Positions 47,787 to 56,541 of a stretch of DNA of 64,000 bases are shown here, piece after piece (the stretch's first letter is position 1; each line of letters begins with the position of its first letter). Where the stretch lies: positions 620,001 through 684,000 of the forward strand of contig NZ_VTRT01000002.1 in NCBI RefSeq assembly GCF_008274585.1, in the 5' to 3' direction. Below the pieces are notes generated by a model, which had not been told where the DNA came from, made no database searches, and saw nothing but the letters and a program-made list of their open reading frames with translations. Source of the stretch: Pedobacter sp. BS3. Its GTDB lineage: Bacteria; Bacteroidota; Bacteroidia; Sphingobacteriales; Sphingobacteriaceae. A program made the position numbers and the translations under genes.

Positions 47787-49214
47787 ATGTTATTTAACTC
47801 CGTCGATTTTGCTTTCTTCTACATTACAGTTACCCTGCTATATTTCCTGCTGCCATTTAAAGGCCGTTGGGTTTTATTGCTTGCTGCCAGTTGTTATTTC
47901 TACATGGCATTTGTGCCTGTTTATATCCTGATACTGGGCTTCACCATTGTAGTTGATTACTTTGCAGGAATATACATTGAAAAATCTGCCGGGCGAAAGC
48001 GAAAATGGCTGTTAGTGTGCAGCCTGGTGGCTAATATCGGTGTACTGGCCTTCTTTAAATATTTCAATTTTATTAACGAAAACATTACGGCTGCCGCCAA
48101 TAGCATGGGCTGGCATAACCACATTCCATTCCTGACCATATTGCTCCCCATCGGCTTATCGTTCCATACGTTTCAGGCAATGAGCTACACCATCGAGGTG
48201 TACCGTGGCAACCAGAAAGCCGAAAAACATTTCGGCATTTATAGCCTGTATGTCATGTTTTACCCGCAACTGGTGGCCGGCCCCATAGAACGGCCGCAGA
48301 ATATCCTTCACCAGATGCATGTAAAGCATAATTTCAGCTATGCCAATATGGTGGCCGGATTACGGCAAATGGCCTGGGGATTCTTTAAAAAGCTGGTGGT
48401 AGCTGATCGTTTGTCTATTTATGTAGATTCGGTTTACAGTAACCCCGAACTGCATAACGGCTCATCTGTGGTTGTAAGCTCTATCTTTTTCGCCATCCAG
48501 ATCTACTGTGATTTTTCAGGTTATTCCGACATAGCCATCGGCTCGGCCCGCACTATGGGATTTGAGCTGATGACCAATTTTAAACGTCCCTATTTTTCAA
48601 AATCCATTCCCGAATTCTGGAGCAAATGGCATATATCCCTGTCCACATGGTTCAGAGACTATCTATATATTCCTCTGGGCGGAAACCGGGTATCGCAAGG
48701 CCGTCGCTTTCTTAACCTGTTTATTGTTTTTATGGTAAGCGGCCTCTGGCATGGTGCAAATTATACCTTTATTATTTGGGGAGCGCTGCACGGCACCTAT
48801 CAGATTGCCGGCCTGCTTGCCAAACCTTACGTAAGCCGGATGGAAAGCTTCTTACAGTTATCGCAAAGCAAATTCTGGGGCTTGTTACGGGGCCTGTTCA
48901 CTTTCGCCCTGGTAACATTTGCCTGGATATTTTTCAGGGCAAATACCGTTCACGATGCCTTTACCATGATCACCAACCTCAAAACCATTGGTCAGCAGCC
49001 GTTTTTAGGCAATGGCATTAACCAGTTCGGGCATTGCATTTTAGCCATATTGCTGTTATTCACCATAGAATATTTTATGGAGTTCAAACCGGAGATATCG
49101 TTATTTAATAATCGTTATGAAGTTGTGCGATGGGCTTCTGTTATCGGGCTGGTATTTATCATCCTGGTTTTTGGCGTATTTAACGGCGGACAGTTTATTT
49201 ATTTTCAGTTTTAA
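47787..49214 (+). CDS. MBOAT O-acyltransferase (AlgI-like)
   Basis: This 475-aa polytopic protein is of the MBOAT family. It has about eleven helices, the segment VAGPIERPQNIL, the conserved RDYLYIPLGGNR, and the active-site His in SGLWHGANYTFIIWGALHG. AlgI-like proteins take acetyl from cytoplasmic acetyl-CoA and pass it across the membrane to a polysaccharide-modifying partner. The SGNH protein encoded 2 bp downstream is the likely partner. Together they would O-acetylate the polymer made by this cluster in the periplasm. Confidence 0.92.
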   Translation: MLFNSVDFAFFYITVTLLYFLLPFKGRWVLLLAASCYFYMAFVPVYILILGFTIVVDYFAGIYIEKSAGRKRKWLLVCSLVANIGVLAFFKYFNFINENITAAANSMGWHNHIPFLTILLPIGLSFHTFQAMSYTIEVYRGNQKAEKHFGIYSLYVMFYPQLVAGPIERPQNILHQMHVKHNFSYANMVAGLRQMAWGFFKKLVVADRLSIYVDSVYSNPELHNGSSVVVSSIFFAIQIYCDFSGYSDIAIGSARTMGFELMTNFKRPYFSKSIPEFWSKWHISLSTWFRDYLYIPLGGNRVSQGRRFLNLFIVFMVSGLWHGANYTFIIWGALHGTYQIAGLLAKPYVSRMESFLQLSQSKFWGLLRGLFTFALVTFAWIFFRANTVHDAFTMITNLKTIGQQPFLGNGINQFGHCILAILLLFTIEYFMEFKPEISLFNNRYEVVRWASVIGLVFIILVFGVFNGGQFIYFQF

Positions 49215-49216
49215 CC

Positions 49217-50167
49217 ATGCAACAATCCGACAGCATTAAGTTTATCCGCAAATTTCTGATATTTATTATCATATTATTTGTTTGTGATCGTATTATCGGC
49301 TACGGCCTGCAAACCCTGTATTTCAGCTTAAAAAAGGGGCAATATGCACAAACAAGCTATGCTATCGAGACAGCAAGCCCCGATCTGGTGGTCTTTGGCA
49401 GCTCAAGAGCGTTGCACCATTACGCGTCGCCGGAATTGGCAGAGCAGCTCCACTGCTCCGTTTACAATGCCGGTCGCGATGGTCAGTTTATTCCCTATTA
49501 CTGTGCGCTTGAGGATGTCATGCTGAACCGCCGTAAACCTAAAGCTATCATCCTGGATGTGAATGTATGGGAACTGGCCCCAAATAATGAGAAATATGAA
49601 AAGTTAGCCATGCTGCTGCCATACATTCCCCGGCATCCCGAATTAAAAAAATACACCAACGAAATCAGCAAATGGGAATACCTGAAATTGTATTGCAAAA
49701 CTTATCCGTATAATTCAACCCTGCTGGTATCGGTTCACGATTACCTGTTTGCCAACAAGCTTCCGCAGGATGAAAACGGTTACTTTCCGCTTGAACGAAC
49801 CATGAGCCGGCAGGATTTTGAATCGTACCGGGAGAAAAAACGGGTATATGATGAAAAACGGGCTAAGCAGCATATCCCGGTAGATCAAAAGGCCGTAAAA
49901 TATTACGAGTATTTCTTGAACAAGACGGCTTCTCTTCATATTAAAACTTATGTGATCATATCGCCTACCCTGCTTAAAGAACCCAATACCCCTGAAAAAC
50001 AGTTACTAGAACAAATAGCAAAAAAATATACCAACGTTACTTTCCTGGATTTTACTGCTAATTCAGATTATAATAACCAGTACACCAAATTTGCCGATGA
50101 GTTTCACCTGAACAAGCAGGGCGCTACGGAGTTTTCACATCAACTGGCCGCATATTTATCGCGATAA
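49217..50167 (+). CDS. SGNH-hydrolase-like acetylation partner (DltD/AlgJ-like)
   Basis: This 316-aa protein has an N-terminal membrane anchor (about 9-27) and a periplasmic SGNH fold. The Ser is in VFGSSRALHHYA (block I), Asn/Gly appear in NAGRDGQ, and the catalytic Asp-His pair is DEFHLNKQGA near the C-terminus. Such proteins complete O-acetyl transfer from an MBOAT partner to a glycan (AlgJ/X, PatB) or D-alanine transfer (DltD). The 2-bp spacing to the MBOAT gene and the end-of-cluster position support polysaccharide acetylation. Confidence 0.85.
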   Translation: MQQSDSIKFIRKFLIFIIILFVCDRIIGYGLQTLYFSLKKGQYAQTSYAIETASPDLVVFGSSRALHHYASPELAEQLHCSVYNAGRDGQFIPYYCALEDVMLNRRKPKAIILDVNVWELAPNNEKYEKLAMLLPYIPRHPELKKYTNEISKWEYLKLYCKTYPYNSTLLVSVHDYLFANKLPQDENGYFPLERTMSRQDFESYREKKRVYDEKRAKQHIPVDQKAVKYYEYFLNKTASLHIKTYVIISPTLLKEPNTPEKQLLEQIAKKYTNVTFLDFTANSDYNNQYTKFADEFHLNKQGATEFSHQLAAYLSR

Positions 50168-50174
50168 TTTTAGT

Positions 50175-50296
50175 TTGATTGAGCGAAGCTCCAGCTTCGT
50201 TCAATTACTTTAAAGCCTCCGGCTTTAGCACATTCCCGCTCTGTTGTTGTATCTGCCCTTTACCGTAAACCTCGCAGCCTATACTTTCCCCTCCTT
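50175..50296. repeat. REP-like hairpins with degenerate heptads (copy of the 7350-7412 module)
   Basis: Between convergent genes. GAGCGAAGCTCCAGCTTCG and GCCTCCGGCTTTA are the inverse of the right end of the element at 7187-7412. A weak run of ACC/CCT-type 7-mers follows to 50290. It may help end both transcripts. Confidence 0.6.
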
Positions 50297-51056
50297 ACAT
50301 CTCAATCACCAGCCCATCGTAAGCCAAGGCTATACCGGGCGGTAATTCTAAGCTGATATCCCTGTGACGGCCCAGCTTATGGCTGATATGAGTGAAATAT
50401 GTTTTGGGAGCGCCAATATCCTGTGCAAAGGCAATAGCCTCATCGAGGGTAAAGTGCGAAATGTGTTTTTCTTTTTGCAGGGCGTTAACTACCAAAACCT
50501 TCGAGCCCCTGATCTTTTCCCGCTCAACTTCCGAAACGGTTTTGGCATCAGTGATATAGGTAAAATCACCTATACGAAAGCCGAAAACAGGCAGCATGTA
50601 ATGTAAGGTCTCTATAGGTGTAATAGAAATTCCCGCTGCCGTGAACGGGTTATTGGTAATTTCATGAAGGTTGATTAACGGAACACCGGGATATCTCGTA
50701 TCCGCGAAAGCGTAATAAAATTCACGCCGCAGCGCATCCTGCACACGACTGGTGGCATATACATCCATGGCGGCCTTCTGCCTGTAGTTGAATGCCCGAA
50801 CATCATCAAGGCCGGCAATATGATCTTTATGTTCGTGAGTAAGGATTATGCCATCCAGCTGTTTTACGCCCGCACGCAGCATCTGGTACCTGAAATCAGG
50901 CCCGGAATCGATCACTAAAACTTTATCATTGACCTCAACCAGCACCGATACCCGCAAACGCTTATCCCGCTTATCTGCAGAGGTACAAACCGCACATTCG
51001 CAGCCAATTACCGGTATACCCTGTGACGTTCCTGTGCCTAAAAGCGTAATTTTCAA
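50295..51056 (-). CDS. MBL-fold metallo-hydrolase (PhnP-like)
   Basis: This 253-aa beta-lactamase-fold protein has the metal motif THEHKDHIAGLDD (HxHxDH, about 76-83), then PIETLHYM, FRIGDFTYITDAK and a C-terminal FTHISHKLG. It carries the PhnP-type extra cysteine-containing loop VIGCECAVCTSADKRDKR near the N-terminus, which binds a structural zinc in PhnP. PhnP acts on cyclic phosphodiesters. Many relatives are annotated simply as MBL-fold hydrolases, so the exact substrate is open. Its start overlaps the stop of the 93-aa gene by 4 bp. Confidence 0.88.
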   Translation of the reverse strand: MKITLLGTGTSQGIPVIGCECAVCTSADKRDKRLRVSVLVEVNDKVLVIDSGPDFRYQMLRAGVKQLDGIILTHEHKDHIAGLDDVRAFNYRQKAAMDVYATSRVQDALRREFYYAFADTRYPGVPLINLHEITNNPFTAAGISITPIETLHYMLPVFGFRIGDFTYITDAKTVSEVEREKIRGSKVLVVNALQKEKHISHFTLDEAIAFAQDIGAPKTYFTHISHKLGRHRDISLELPPGIALAYDGLVIEM

Positions 51057-51334
51057 AGCTGAAGCGTAGTTTGTTTAAGATGATATAAAAATTGTTTCTG
51101 CTTTTCGTCTAAACCGGCGTCATTAATATTAAGCTGCCGTATCAGCTCAACAAGCGCTATGATACGGCTCTCCAAGTTAGAGAATTTATTCACCACAATG
51201 ATTCGGCTGTTTTCCAGCATGCAGGCGCCGGTTTTAAAATTCCCTTTCTCATAGCGCACTTTATATTGAAGCGCCCCGAGAAGGTTCTCCAGTTTATCTA
51301 ATGTATGCGTGGTATACGTAATATTCATAACCAA
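51053..51334 (-). CDS. Conserved small protein of unknown function
   Basis: This 93-aa soluble protein has no recognised domain. It starts MVMNITYTTHTLDKLENLL, has a basic loop (YKVRYEKGNFKTG) and then helices. The ATG at 51326-51328 (third residue) may be the true start. It overlaps the MBL hydrolase by 4 bp, so the pair is co-translated. Proteins of this size next to PhnP-like genes are common in Bacteroidetes, but the role is unknown. Confidence 0.65.
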   Translation of the reverse strand: MVMNITYTTHTLDKLENLLGALQYKVRYEKGNFKTGACMLENSRIIVVNKFSNLESRIIALVELIRQLNINDAGLDEKQKQFLYHLKQTTLQL

Positions 51335-51368
51335 GGTTAAAGGTTGAAGGCTAAGAGGTTGAGGGTTG
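51334..51368. repeat. Heptad array (AAGGTTA/AAGGTTG words)
   Basis: Five AAGGTTx-type units lie between the LolA-like stop and the 93-aa gene start. Confidence 0.65.
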
Positions 51369-51405
51369 ACTCCTGCATGATTTAATGTATGATAGCATAA
51401 TCAGA

Positions 51406-52056
51406 TTACCTCAAATCCACCAGCTCCACCCCCGGATGCTGCTTCGGATCAAATGTAAATATGGCATCCGAAAGTTTGACATTGGGAGTGAACGATGTAA
51501 TGACATAATTATACCGGCTGCCGTCTTTATTAAATACAACGGCCTTTGCAATACGTTTTGCCGTTTTGTCAATGCTCAAACGAACCTTAAAATAAGGTTT
51601 ATTAATGTCTGTTGGCGACAGGTCGATGGTATAACATAGTTTTCCGTTTACCTTGCTATCGCCCGTATAAACATACTTGAACCCGTTCTCATACAGCGTA
51701 AAAATATCTGCCGGATTAATGCTGTTGGCTTTTTTGTCTACCTCCGAAAGCTGCACTTCTTTATCTGCTTTTAAATATGTCCACTGGTTTTTACCATCGC
51801 TGATGACCTCCTGGTTTTGAAACACCAGCTTATATTTATCCGTATTCGATTTAATGTAAATAGTGCCGGTTTGTGTTTGCTTATCCTTGCTGTCAGGGTC
51901 ATCTACCGAATAGGTAAAATCAGCTTTACTGGTAGCATACGAGCGGTAATTTTTGCTCACTTGCCCCAATATGGCTTTAGCCCGGGCATCTGTTTGGGCA
52001 AAAGCAGTCGTCGTGAGACTACAAATAAAGATGGAAACAGCTATGATCTTATTCAT
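51406..52056 (-). CDS. LolA-like outer-membrane lipoprotein carrier
   Basis: This 216-aa protein has a signal peptide (MNKIIAVSIFICSLTTTAFAQ) and the LolA/LolB half-barrel sheet: KAILGQVSKNYRSYATSKADFTYSV, TGTIYIKSNTDKYKL, and a C-terminal segment ending FTFDPKQHPGVELVDLR. LolA moves lipoproteins across the periplasm. The ATG at 52054-52056 is chosen for the signal peptide. A longer frame would run back into ftsK. It starts 10 bp after the ftsK stop, so the two are probably co-transcribed, a pairing seen widely. Confidence 0.85.
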   Translation of the reverse strand: MNKIIAVSIFICSLTTTAFAQTDARAKAILGQVSKNYRSYATSKADFTYSVDDPDSKDKQTQTGTIYIKSNTDKYKLVFQNQEVISDGKNQWTYLKADKEVQLSEVDKKANSINPADIFTLYENGFKYVYTGDSKVNGKLCYTIDLSPTDINKPYFKVRLSIDKTAKRIAKAVVFNKDGSRYNYVITSFTPNVKLSDAIFTFDPKQHPGVELVDLR

Positions 52057-52066
52057 CTTGAAAATC

Positions 52067-54652
52067 TTATTTATCCAGTTCGTCCAAAAACTGTTCCAAT
52101 GCGTATTCATCAGGAATAAGTACATCACGGGCTTTACTACCCTCAAACGGGCCAACTACTCCTGCGGCTTCCAGTTGATCTATGATCCGGCCGGCACGGT
52201 TGTAACCCAGCTTCAGCTTACGCTGGATCAACGAGGTTGAGCCCTGCTGGTGCATAACGATCAGGCGGGCCGCATCTTCAAATAATGGATCGCGGTCTGC
52301 CGGATCAAAATCCTTAATGCTACCTCCTTCTCCGTCTTCATCCACATATTCAGGCAACAGGTATGCATCAGCGTATCCCCGCTGACTACCAATGTATTCC
52401 GAAATACGATCAACCTCTGGTGTATCCACAAAGGCGCATTGCAGGCGAATCAGATCACTTCCGGTAGCAAGCAGCATATCTCCGCGACCGATCAGCTGGT
52501 CTGCCCCGCCGCTGTCCAGGATTGTCCGGGAATCTATCTTAGACAACACCCTGAACGCCAACCGGGCCGGGAAGTTAGCCTTAATAGTACCCGTAATAAT
52601 ATTTACCGAAGGACGCTGCGTAGCCAGCACCAGGTGGATGCCAATGGCCCGTGCCAGTTGCGCCAGACGGGCAATAGGCGATTCTACTTCCTTCCCTGCT
52701 GTCATCATCAGATCGGCAAATTCATCAATTATCAGCACAATAAACGGCAAGAAGCGGTGTCCGTTATTCGGGTTCAGCTTTCGCTTGATGAATTTAGCGT
52801 TATACTCTTTCAGGTTACGCACCTGCGCATCCTTAAGCAGATCGTACCGCTGATCCATCTCAATGCACAGCGAATTAAGCGTATGGATAACCTTTTTGGT
52901 ATCGGTTATAATAGCATCCGCTTCGCCGGGCAGCTTCGCCAGGAAATGCCGCTCGATCTTGTTAAACAGCGTAAGCTCAACCTTTTTCGGGTCAACCAGT
53001 ACAAATTTCAGCTGCGCCGGGTGCAGCTTGTACAGCAGCGATACCAGAATAGAATTGATACCCACCGATTTACCCTGCCCGGTTGCCCCCGCCACAAGCA
53101 GGTGCGGCATTTTAGCCAGATCAGCAATGTACACTTCGTTCGAAATGGTTCTACCCAATGCAATCGGCAGATCCATGGTGGTATTCTGGAATTTTTCTGT
53201 TGCCAGCACCGTACGCATGGCCACCATTTCGGGATGCTTGTTGGGCACTTCTATACCAATGGTACCTTTTCCGGGCATAGGCGCAATAATGCGGATGCCT
53301 AAGGCAGCCAGGCTAAGGGCAATATCGTCTTCCAGGTTTTTTATTTTGGAGATACGCACACCCGGCGCCGGGATGATCTCATACAAGGTTACGGTTGGCC
53401 CAATGGTTGCCTTGATCTTGTCAATCTCGATATTGTAGTTATTCAGCGTTTCTACAATTTTGTTTTTATTGGCTTCAAGCTCCTCCGCATCGACGGTAAT
53501 TTTTTTGGCGCCATAGTTTTCCAGCAGATCCAGGGGCGGCATTTTATAGTCTGACAGATCCAGCTTCGGATCGTATTCGCCGAACTGCTCTACCAGGGTT
53601 TCGGCAGTTTTTTCCTCCTCGTTCTTTTCAACCGTTAATTGAGGTTCGGCCTTTTCTTCAATCTCATCCTCAACGGGATGCTCTATTTCCAATACCTGCG
53701 GAACTCCTACCGGTTCGGCAGGTTTGATCACATTTTCGGCTATAGTTTCTGTTTCCAGCAAAACGCTCCGGGATGGCAATACAGACTCAACCTCGTCATT
53801 TGCTAACGACACCGGCGGAGCAATACGCTCCTGCTGTAGCTGGTTTGCTGCATCGCGGGTTACGCCCCGGTTGGGTAAAGGAAACTCAACAGGCTCTGAG
53901 CGATGCTCTGCTTCCATCTCCATATTTTCAGGCTCCTCTGGCAAATCCGGCAAAGCGATTTTCTTTTTCCTTTCAGGAAGCTTAAAATCAATGTTATAGG
54001 CAATGATCAGCGCCGTTAATCCGGCAAACACAATTAATCCGGCAACACCGGCATTACCTATCTGCGCCTGTAGCAGCTCGTTATTCCAGTAACCGAACTC
54101 CCCTTCCAGGTAATGCGGATATCCGCTAAAAAACGAATGAAAATAAGCCAGGGAAACAGAAATATAAATAAGCAGGAAGAACGAATAGCCCAGGGTCTTC
54201 ACGGTTGAAAATAGCCGCACCTTAAACAGCATGCGGTAACCGATAATGAAGAATACGCCTACAAATATAAAGGAGGCAATGCCAAACCACTCAAAAATGA
54301 ACTGATGCGACAACAGGGCCCCGAATTTGCCAAGCCAGTTTTGCACTACCGGATTCTTAATACCTTTGTCAAGCAGCTCTTCGCGGGTTTTAAACAAGTT
54401 GCTCCAGCCGCCGTTGCTATCCAGCACATAACTCTGGTCATCCTGCCAGGTAAACAGGTACGAGGTAAAAGCCACCAAAAAATACAAGGAAACAATAAGG
54501 AAAAACAAACCGATTACCTTGACCAGACGGCCGTCGTTAAAATTAAACCGGGGCATAATTTCCGCTTTTTCCTTCTCCCGCTCCCTGGTTTTCCTAACCT
54601 GAGGCTCCTCGCGAAAAGAGTTTGATCTGAATTTATTTTCTCTTACAGGCAT
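52067..54652 (-). CDS. ftsK: DNA translocase FtsK
   Basis: This 861-aa protein has four N-terminal membrane helices (about 30-200), a linker rich in Glu/Pro, the FtsK alpha/beta motor (Walker A GATGQGKSVG; VLIIDEFADLM as Walker B; LATQRPSVNIITG) and a C-terminal gamma winged helix (QGSTSLIQRKLKLGYNRAGRI) that reads KOPS-like sites. It pumps chromosome termini through the septum and activates XerCD. ATG at 54650-54652 is preferred to a GTG at 54679, because a -7 element overlaps the latter. The linker is short for the family. Confidence 0.95.
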   Translation of the reverse strand: MPVRENKFRSNSFREEPQVRKTREREKEKAEIMPRFNFNDGRLVKVIGLFFLIVSLYFLVAFTSYLFTWQDDQSYVLDSNGGWSNLFKTREELLDKGIKNPVVQNWLGKFGALLSHQFIFEWFGIASFIFVGVFFIIGYRMLFKVRLFSTVKTLGYSFFLLIYISVSLAYFHSFFSGYPHYLEGEFGYWNNELLQAQIGNAGVAGLIVFAGLTALIIAYNIDFKLPERKKKIALPDLPEEPENMEMEAEHRSEPVEFPLPNRGVTRDAANQLQQERIAPPVSLANDEVESVLPSRSVLLETETIAENVIKPAEPVGVPQVLEIEHPVEDEIEEKAEPQLTVEKNEEEKTAETLVEQFGEYDPKLDLSDYKMPPLDLLENYGAKKITVDAEELEANKNKIVETLNNYNIEIDKIKATIGPTVTLYEIIPAPGVRISKIKNLEDDIALSLAALGIRIIAPMPGKGTIGIEVPNKHPEMVAMRTVLATEKFQNTTMDLPIALGRTISNEVYIADLAKMPHLLVAGATGQGKSVGINSILVSLLYKLHPAQLKFVLVDPKKVELTLFNKIERHFLAKLPGEADAIITDTKKVIHTLNSLCIEMDQRYDLLKDAQVRNLKEYNAKFIKRKLNPNNGHRFLPFIVLIIDEFADLMMTAGKEVESPIARLAQLARAIGIHLVLATQRPSVNIITGTIKANFPARLAFRVLSKIDSRTILDSGGADQLIGRGDMLLATGSDLIRLQCAFVDTPEVDRISEYIGSQRGYADAYLLPEYVDEDGEGGSIKDFDPADRDPLFEDAARLIVMHQQGSTSLIQRKLKLGYNRAGRIIDQLEAAGVVGPFEGSKARDVLIPDEYALEQFLDELDK

Positions 54653-54676
54653 CGTATAAACAACGGCTTTATCCCA

Positions 54677-54684
54677 CAAATATA
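54677..54684 (-). promoter_or_regulatory. Predicted -7 element (TATATTTG) of ftsK
   Basis: TATATTTG on the minus strand lies 24 bp before the ATG at 54652 and rules out the longer GTG start. Confidence 0.55.
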
Positions 54685-54728
54685 AACGTTGTGTGCAATT
54701 TGGAATGACACTATCACAAGTATTTTAG

Positions 54729-54736
54729 TAAATTTG
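54729..54736 (+). promoter_or_regulatory. Predicted -7 element (TAAATTTG) of the A+T-rich island operon
   Basis: TAAATTTG ends 18 bp before the ATG at 54755. It is divergent from the ftsK promoter, 45 bp away. Confidence 0.5.
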
Positions 54737-54754
54737 AGAAGAATCTGTTTAAGA

Positions 54755-55229
54755 ATGACGGAAAAAAAGCTAAGATATAAACAATACTTAGAGAAATTTC
54801 CGAACTGCCCATCTGATAACTTTAAAGCAATTGAAAGAAGCATTCCGGTGGACTCATAGCCCCATGATACCAAACGACTTTAAGCCTATCAATCTTATAA
54901 ATGAGCCTCCAGCAAGAATGTTGGAAGACACTGACAAAATATGTATGGGTTATGGTTTATCAATGTTTGACACGCTTAATAATTCTGTAAAAAAATATAG
55001 GAAATTATATAATAATTTAAGATCTTATCAAAAGGAGCAGTTTAAACAAGATAAAGGGAGCTATGTCACCTGCTTGAACTTATTGGCAACTGATGGCGTT
55101 GCCGATAGCCCAAATGAATCTAATTTCGGCCATTTTACATTTCATGAATATTCAGAAACTAACTTAGAAAGTAAGGTATTAAAATTATTTAGTATTTTCA
55201 ATGAAAATGGAGAATTTAATCTACAATAG
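54755..55229 (+). pseudogene. Unknown protein, frame broken near 54820-54840
   Basis: From ATG 54755 a frame reads MTEKKLRYKQYLEKFPNC...AIERS and stops at 54859. From about 54831 the +1 frame continues as AFRWTHSPMIPNDFKPINL and runs to 55229. Joined by one base change, they give one protein of about 157 aa with a consistent composition, which suggests a single-base indel in an older gene. A sequencing error or a deliberate frameshift is possible. I recognise no family. It overlaps the next gene by 29 bp. Confidence 0.55.
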
Positions 55230-55902
55230 CAACGACAAATTACATACCCACAACTTAGTTAAAGTTGGTGATCTGTCATTTTATGAAGGTCCTCTTTTGA
55301 GTTTATTTGAGGAATTAAATACAGGTCATTTCTATCTTTTCGATTGGGTTGACCGTGACATGAAGTCAAATAGATGGATGATTTATAGAGTTGCGCCCAG
55401 ACAATTATTAGAGTATATAAACGGTAACATATCACACCTGGAACTTTTCAACAACAGGCCGAATAATAGTACGTATTTTACTGATATAGACCATCAAAAC
55501 AAACCATTCTTTCAATATAATGCTTGTGCATTAAAAATAATCCCCGACAACTACCTTCCGAACGATGAGAATTTTTTTGATCTATCAAACTGTGGTTCAT
55601 TAGAGAAGATCAAATCAGTAATTATCACGTCTCTATCAAGACAAAAATCAGAAAATGAATATTCTAAACTTTTCAAAATTCAAATACACAAACCACACTA
55701 TGATCAAATAACCTGCTGTAATAGAATAGACCGAAGCACATGGATTACAAGAAAAATATACAGCAATCAAAGTGTGAATGTAAAAAATCAGAATAATTTA
55801 AGTTATTTGAATAATAATATAGAATATTCAGGGATCAGAACTTTAAGCAGTAAAAGATTGAAGATAAAAAAAGGAATAGAGTATGCAAATCAATATAGTT
55901 AA
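55201..55902 (+). CDS. Unknown protein of the A+T-rich island (DUF6575-like)
   Basis: This 233-aa soluble protein starts MKMENLIYNSN and has YEGPLLSLFEELNTGHFYLFDWVDRDMKSNRWMIYRVAPRQLLEYI (described here in parts), a layout like DUF6575, a poorly characterised bacterial family. The second half is helical, with DITCCN-like and WITRKIYSN segments. No catalytic motif is evident. It overlaps both neighbours (29 and 20 bp), so all three are one operon. This is the only one of the three that is intact. Confidence 0.6.
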   Translation: MKMENLIYNSNDKLHTHNLVKVGDLSFYEGPLLSLFEELNTGHFYLFDWVDRDMKSNRWMIYRVAPRQLLEYINGNISHLELFNNRPNNSTYFTDIDHQNKPFFQYNACALKIIPDNYLPNDENFFDLSNCGSLEKIKSVIITSLSRQKSENEYSKLFKIQIHKPHYDQITCCNRIDRSTWITRKIYSNQSVNVKNQNNLSYLNNNIEYSGIRTLSSKRLKIKKGIEYANQYS

Positions 55903-56334
55903 AGAATTTCTAAAAAGTCAGAACTGGCAGTTCACCCAAGTTGAAAAGAAAATATTTTTCTTTTTGGCATAGCGGGTACAAATGGTAGTTTTCAATGTTT
56001 TGCAGATCTAAATGAAGATGAGAGCCAATTTATATTCTCATCTATTTGTGGCGCTAATACACCGGCAGAAAAGAAAAGAAAAATGCTTGAACTTTTAAAC
56101 GCTATTAACTACAAGCTGTTTTTCGGAAATTTTGAAATGAATTGGGAAGACGGTGAAATCAGGTTCAGGACAAGTATCTCCTATAAGAATCTGAATATTA
56201 ATATAAACTTTATTGAGGAGTTAATAATGACGAACATTATAACAATGGACAAAAGTTTGCCATCTATCATGGAACGTATGTTCGGTGATATAAGTATAGA
56301 AAAAGCTATTGAGCATGCTACTAAAGAAGAATAA
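55883..56334 (+). pseudogene. YbjN-like (type III chaperone-fold) protein, frame broken near 55955
   Basis: ATG 55883 reads MQINIVKEFLKSQNWQFTQVEKKIFFF, then reaches a stop at 55970. The -1 frame continues as GIAGTNGSFQCFADLNEDE... and NINFIEELIMTNIITMDKSLPSIMERM to 56334. Together they match the YbjN domain, a fold related to type III secretion chaperones. The break lies in a T-rich tract (about 55949-55961), a typical indel site. The last part could also start at ATG 56083. The fold suggests a binding or chaperone role for the partners. Confidence 0.6.
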
Positions 56335-56461
56335 GCTCTCTGAAAATGAAAATAAGCAATAAAGGCAAAGAGATAAAAAATTTATTTACCCCATTAAACC
56401 TTTTATCCATACTTGCATCAAATAAGCAAGTTTATTAAAATTAGTTTAGTTTATTTTGGTT

Positions 56462-56492
56462 AAACTCCCATTCTCCCCGGATGGGAGTTTTT
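56462..56492 (+). terminator. Rho-independent terminator after the island operon
   Basis: Arms AAACTCCCAT and ATGGGAGTTT with a loop of 9 nt are followed by a T run. A weaker hairpin (ACTTGC/GCAAGT) lies at 56413-56433. Confidence 0.85.
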
Positions 56493-56541
56493 TATTATGC
56501 ACATTTATTGTACTTTCACGTTGTATTTTTTTAACTCAAAA

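Noticed and set aside
52439-53302. 287-aa open frame opposite ftsK
   Set aside because: It lies fully antisense to the strongly conserved ftsK motor domain and has the composition of a shadow frame (Arg/Gln/His-rich, no motif).
54815-54840. Programmed ribosomal frameshift in the first island gene
   Set aside because: No recognisable slippery heptamer in the correct frame or downstream pseudoknot was seen; an indel is simpler.
55945-55965. Programmed -1 frameshift in the YbjN-like gene
   Set aside because: The codons TTT TTC TTT TTG do not fit an X-XXY-YYZ slip site in the zero frame, and a second broken gene lies close by, so decay or error is more likely.
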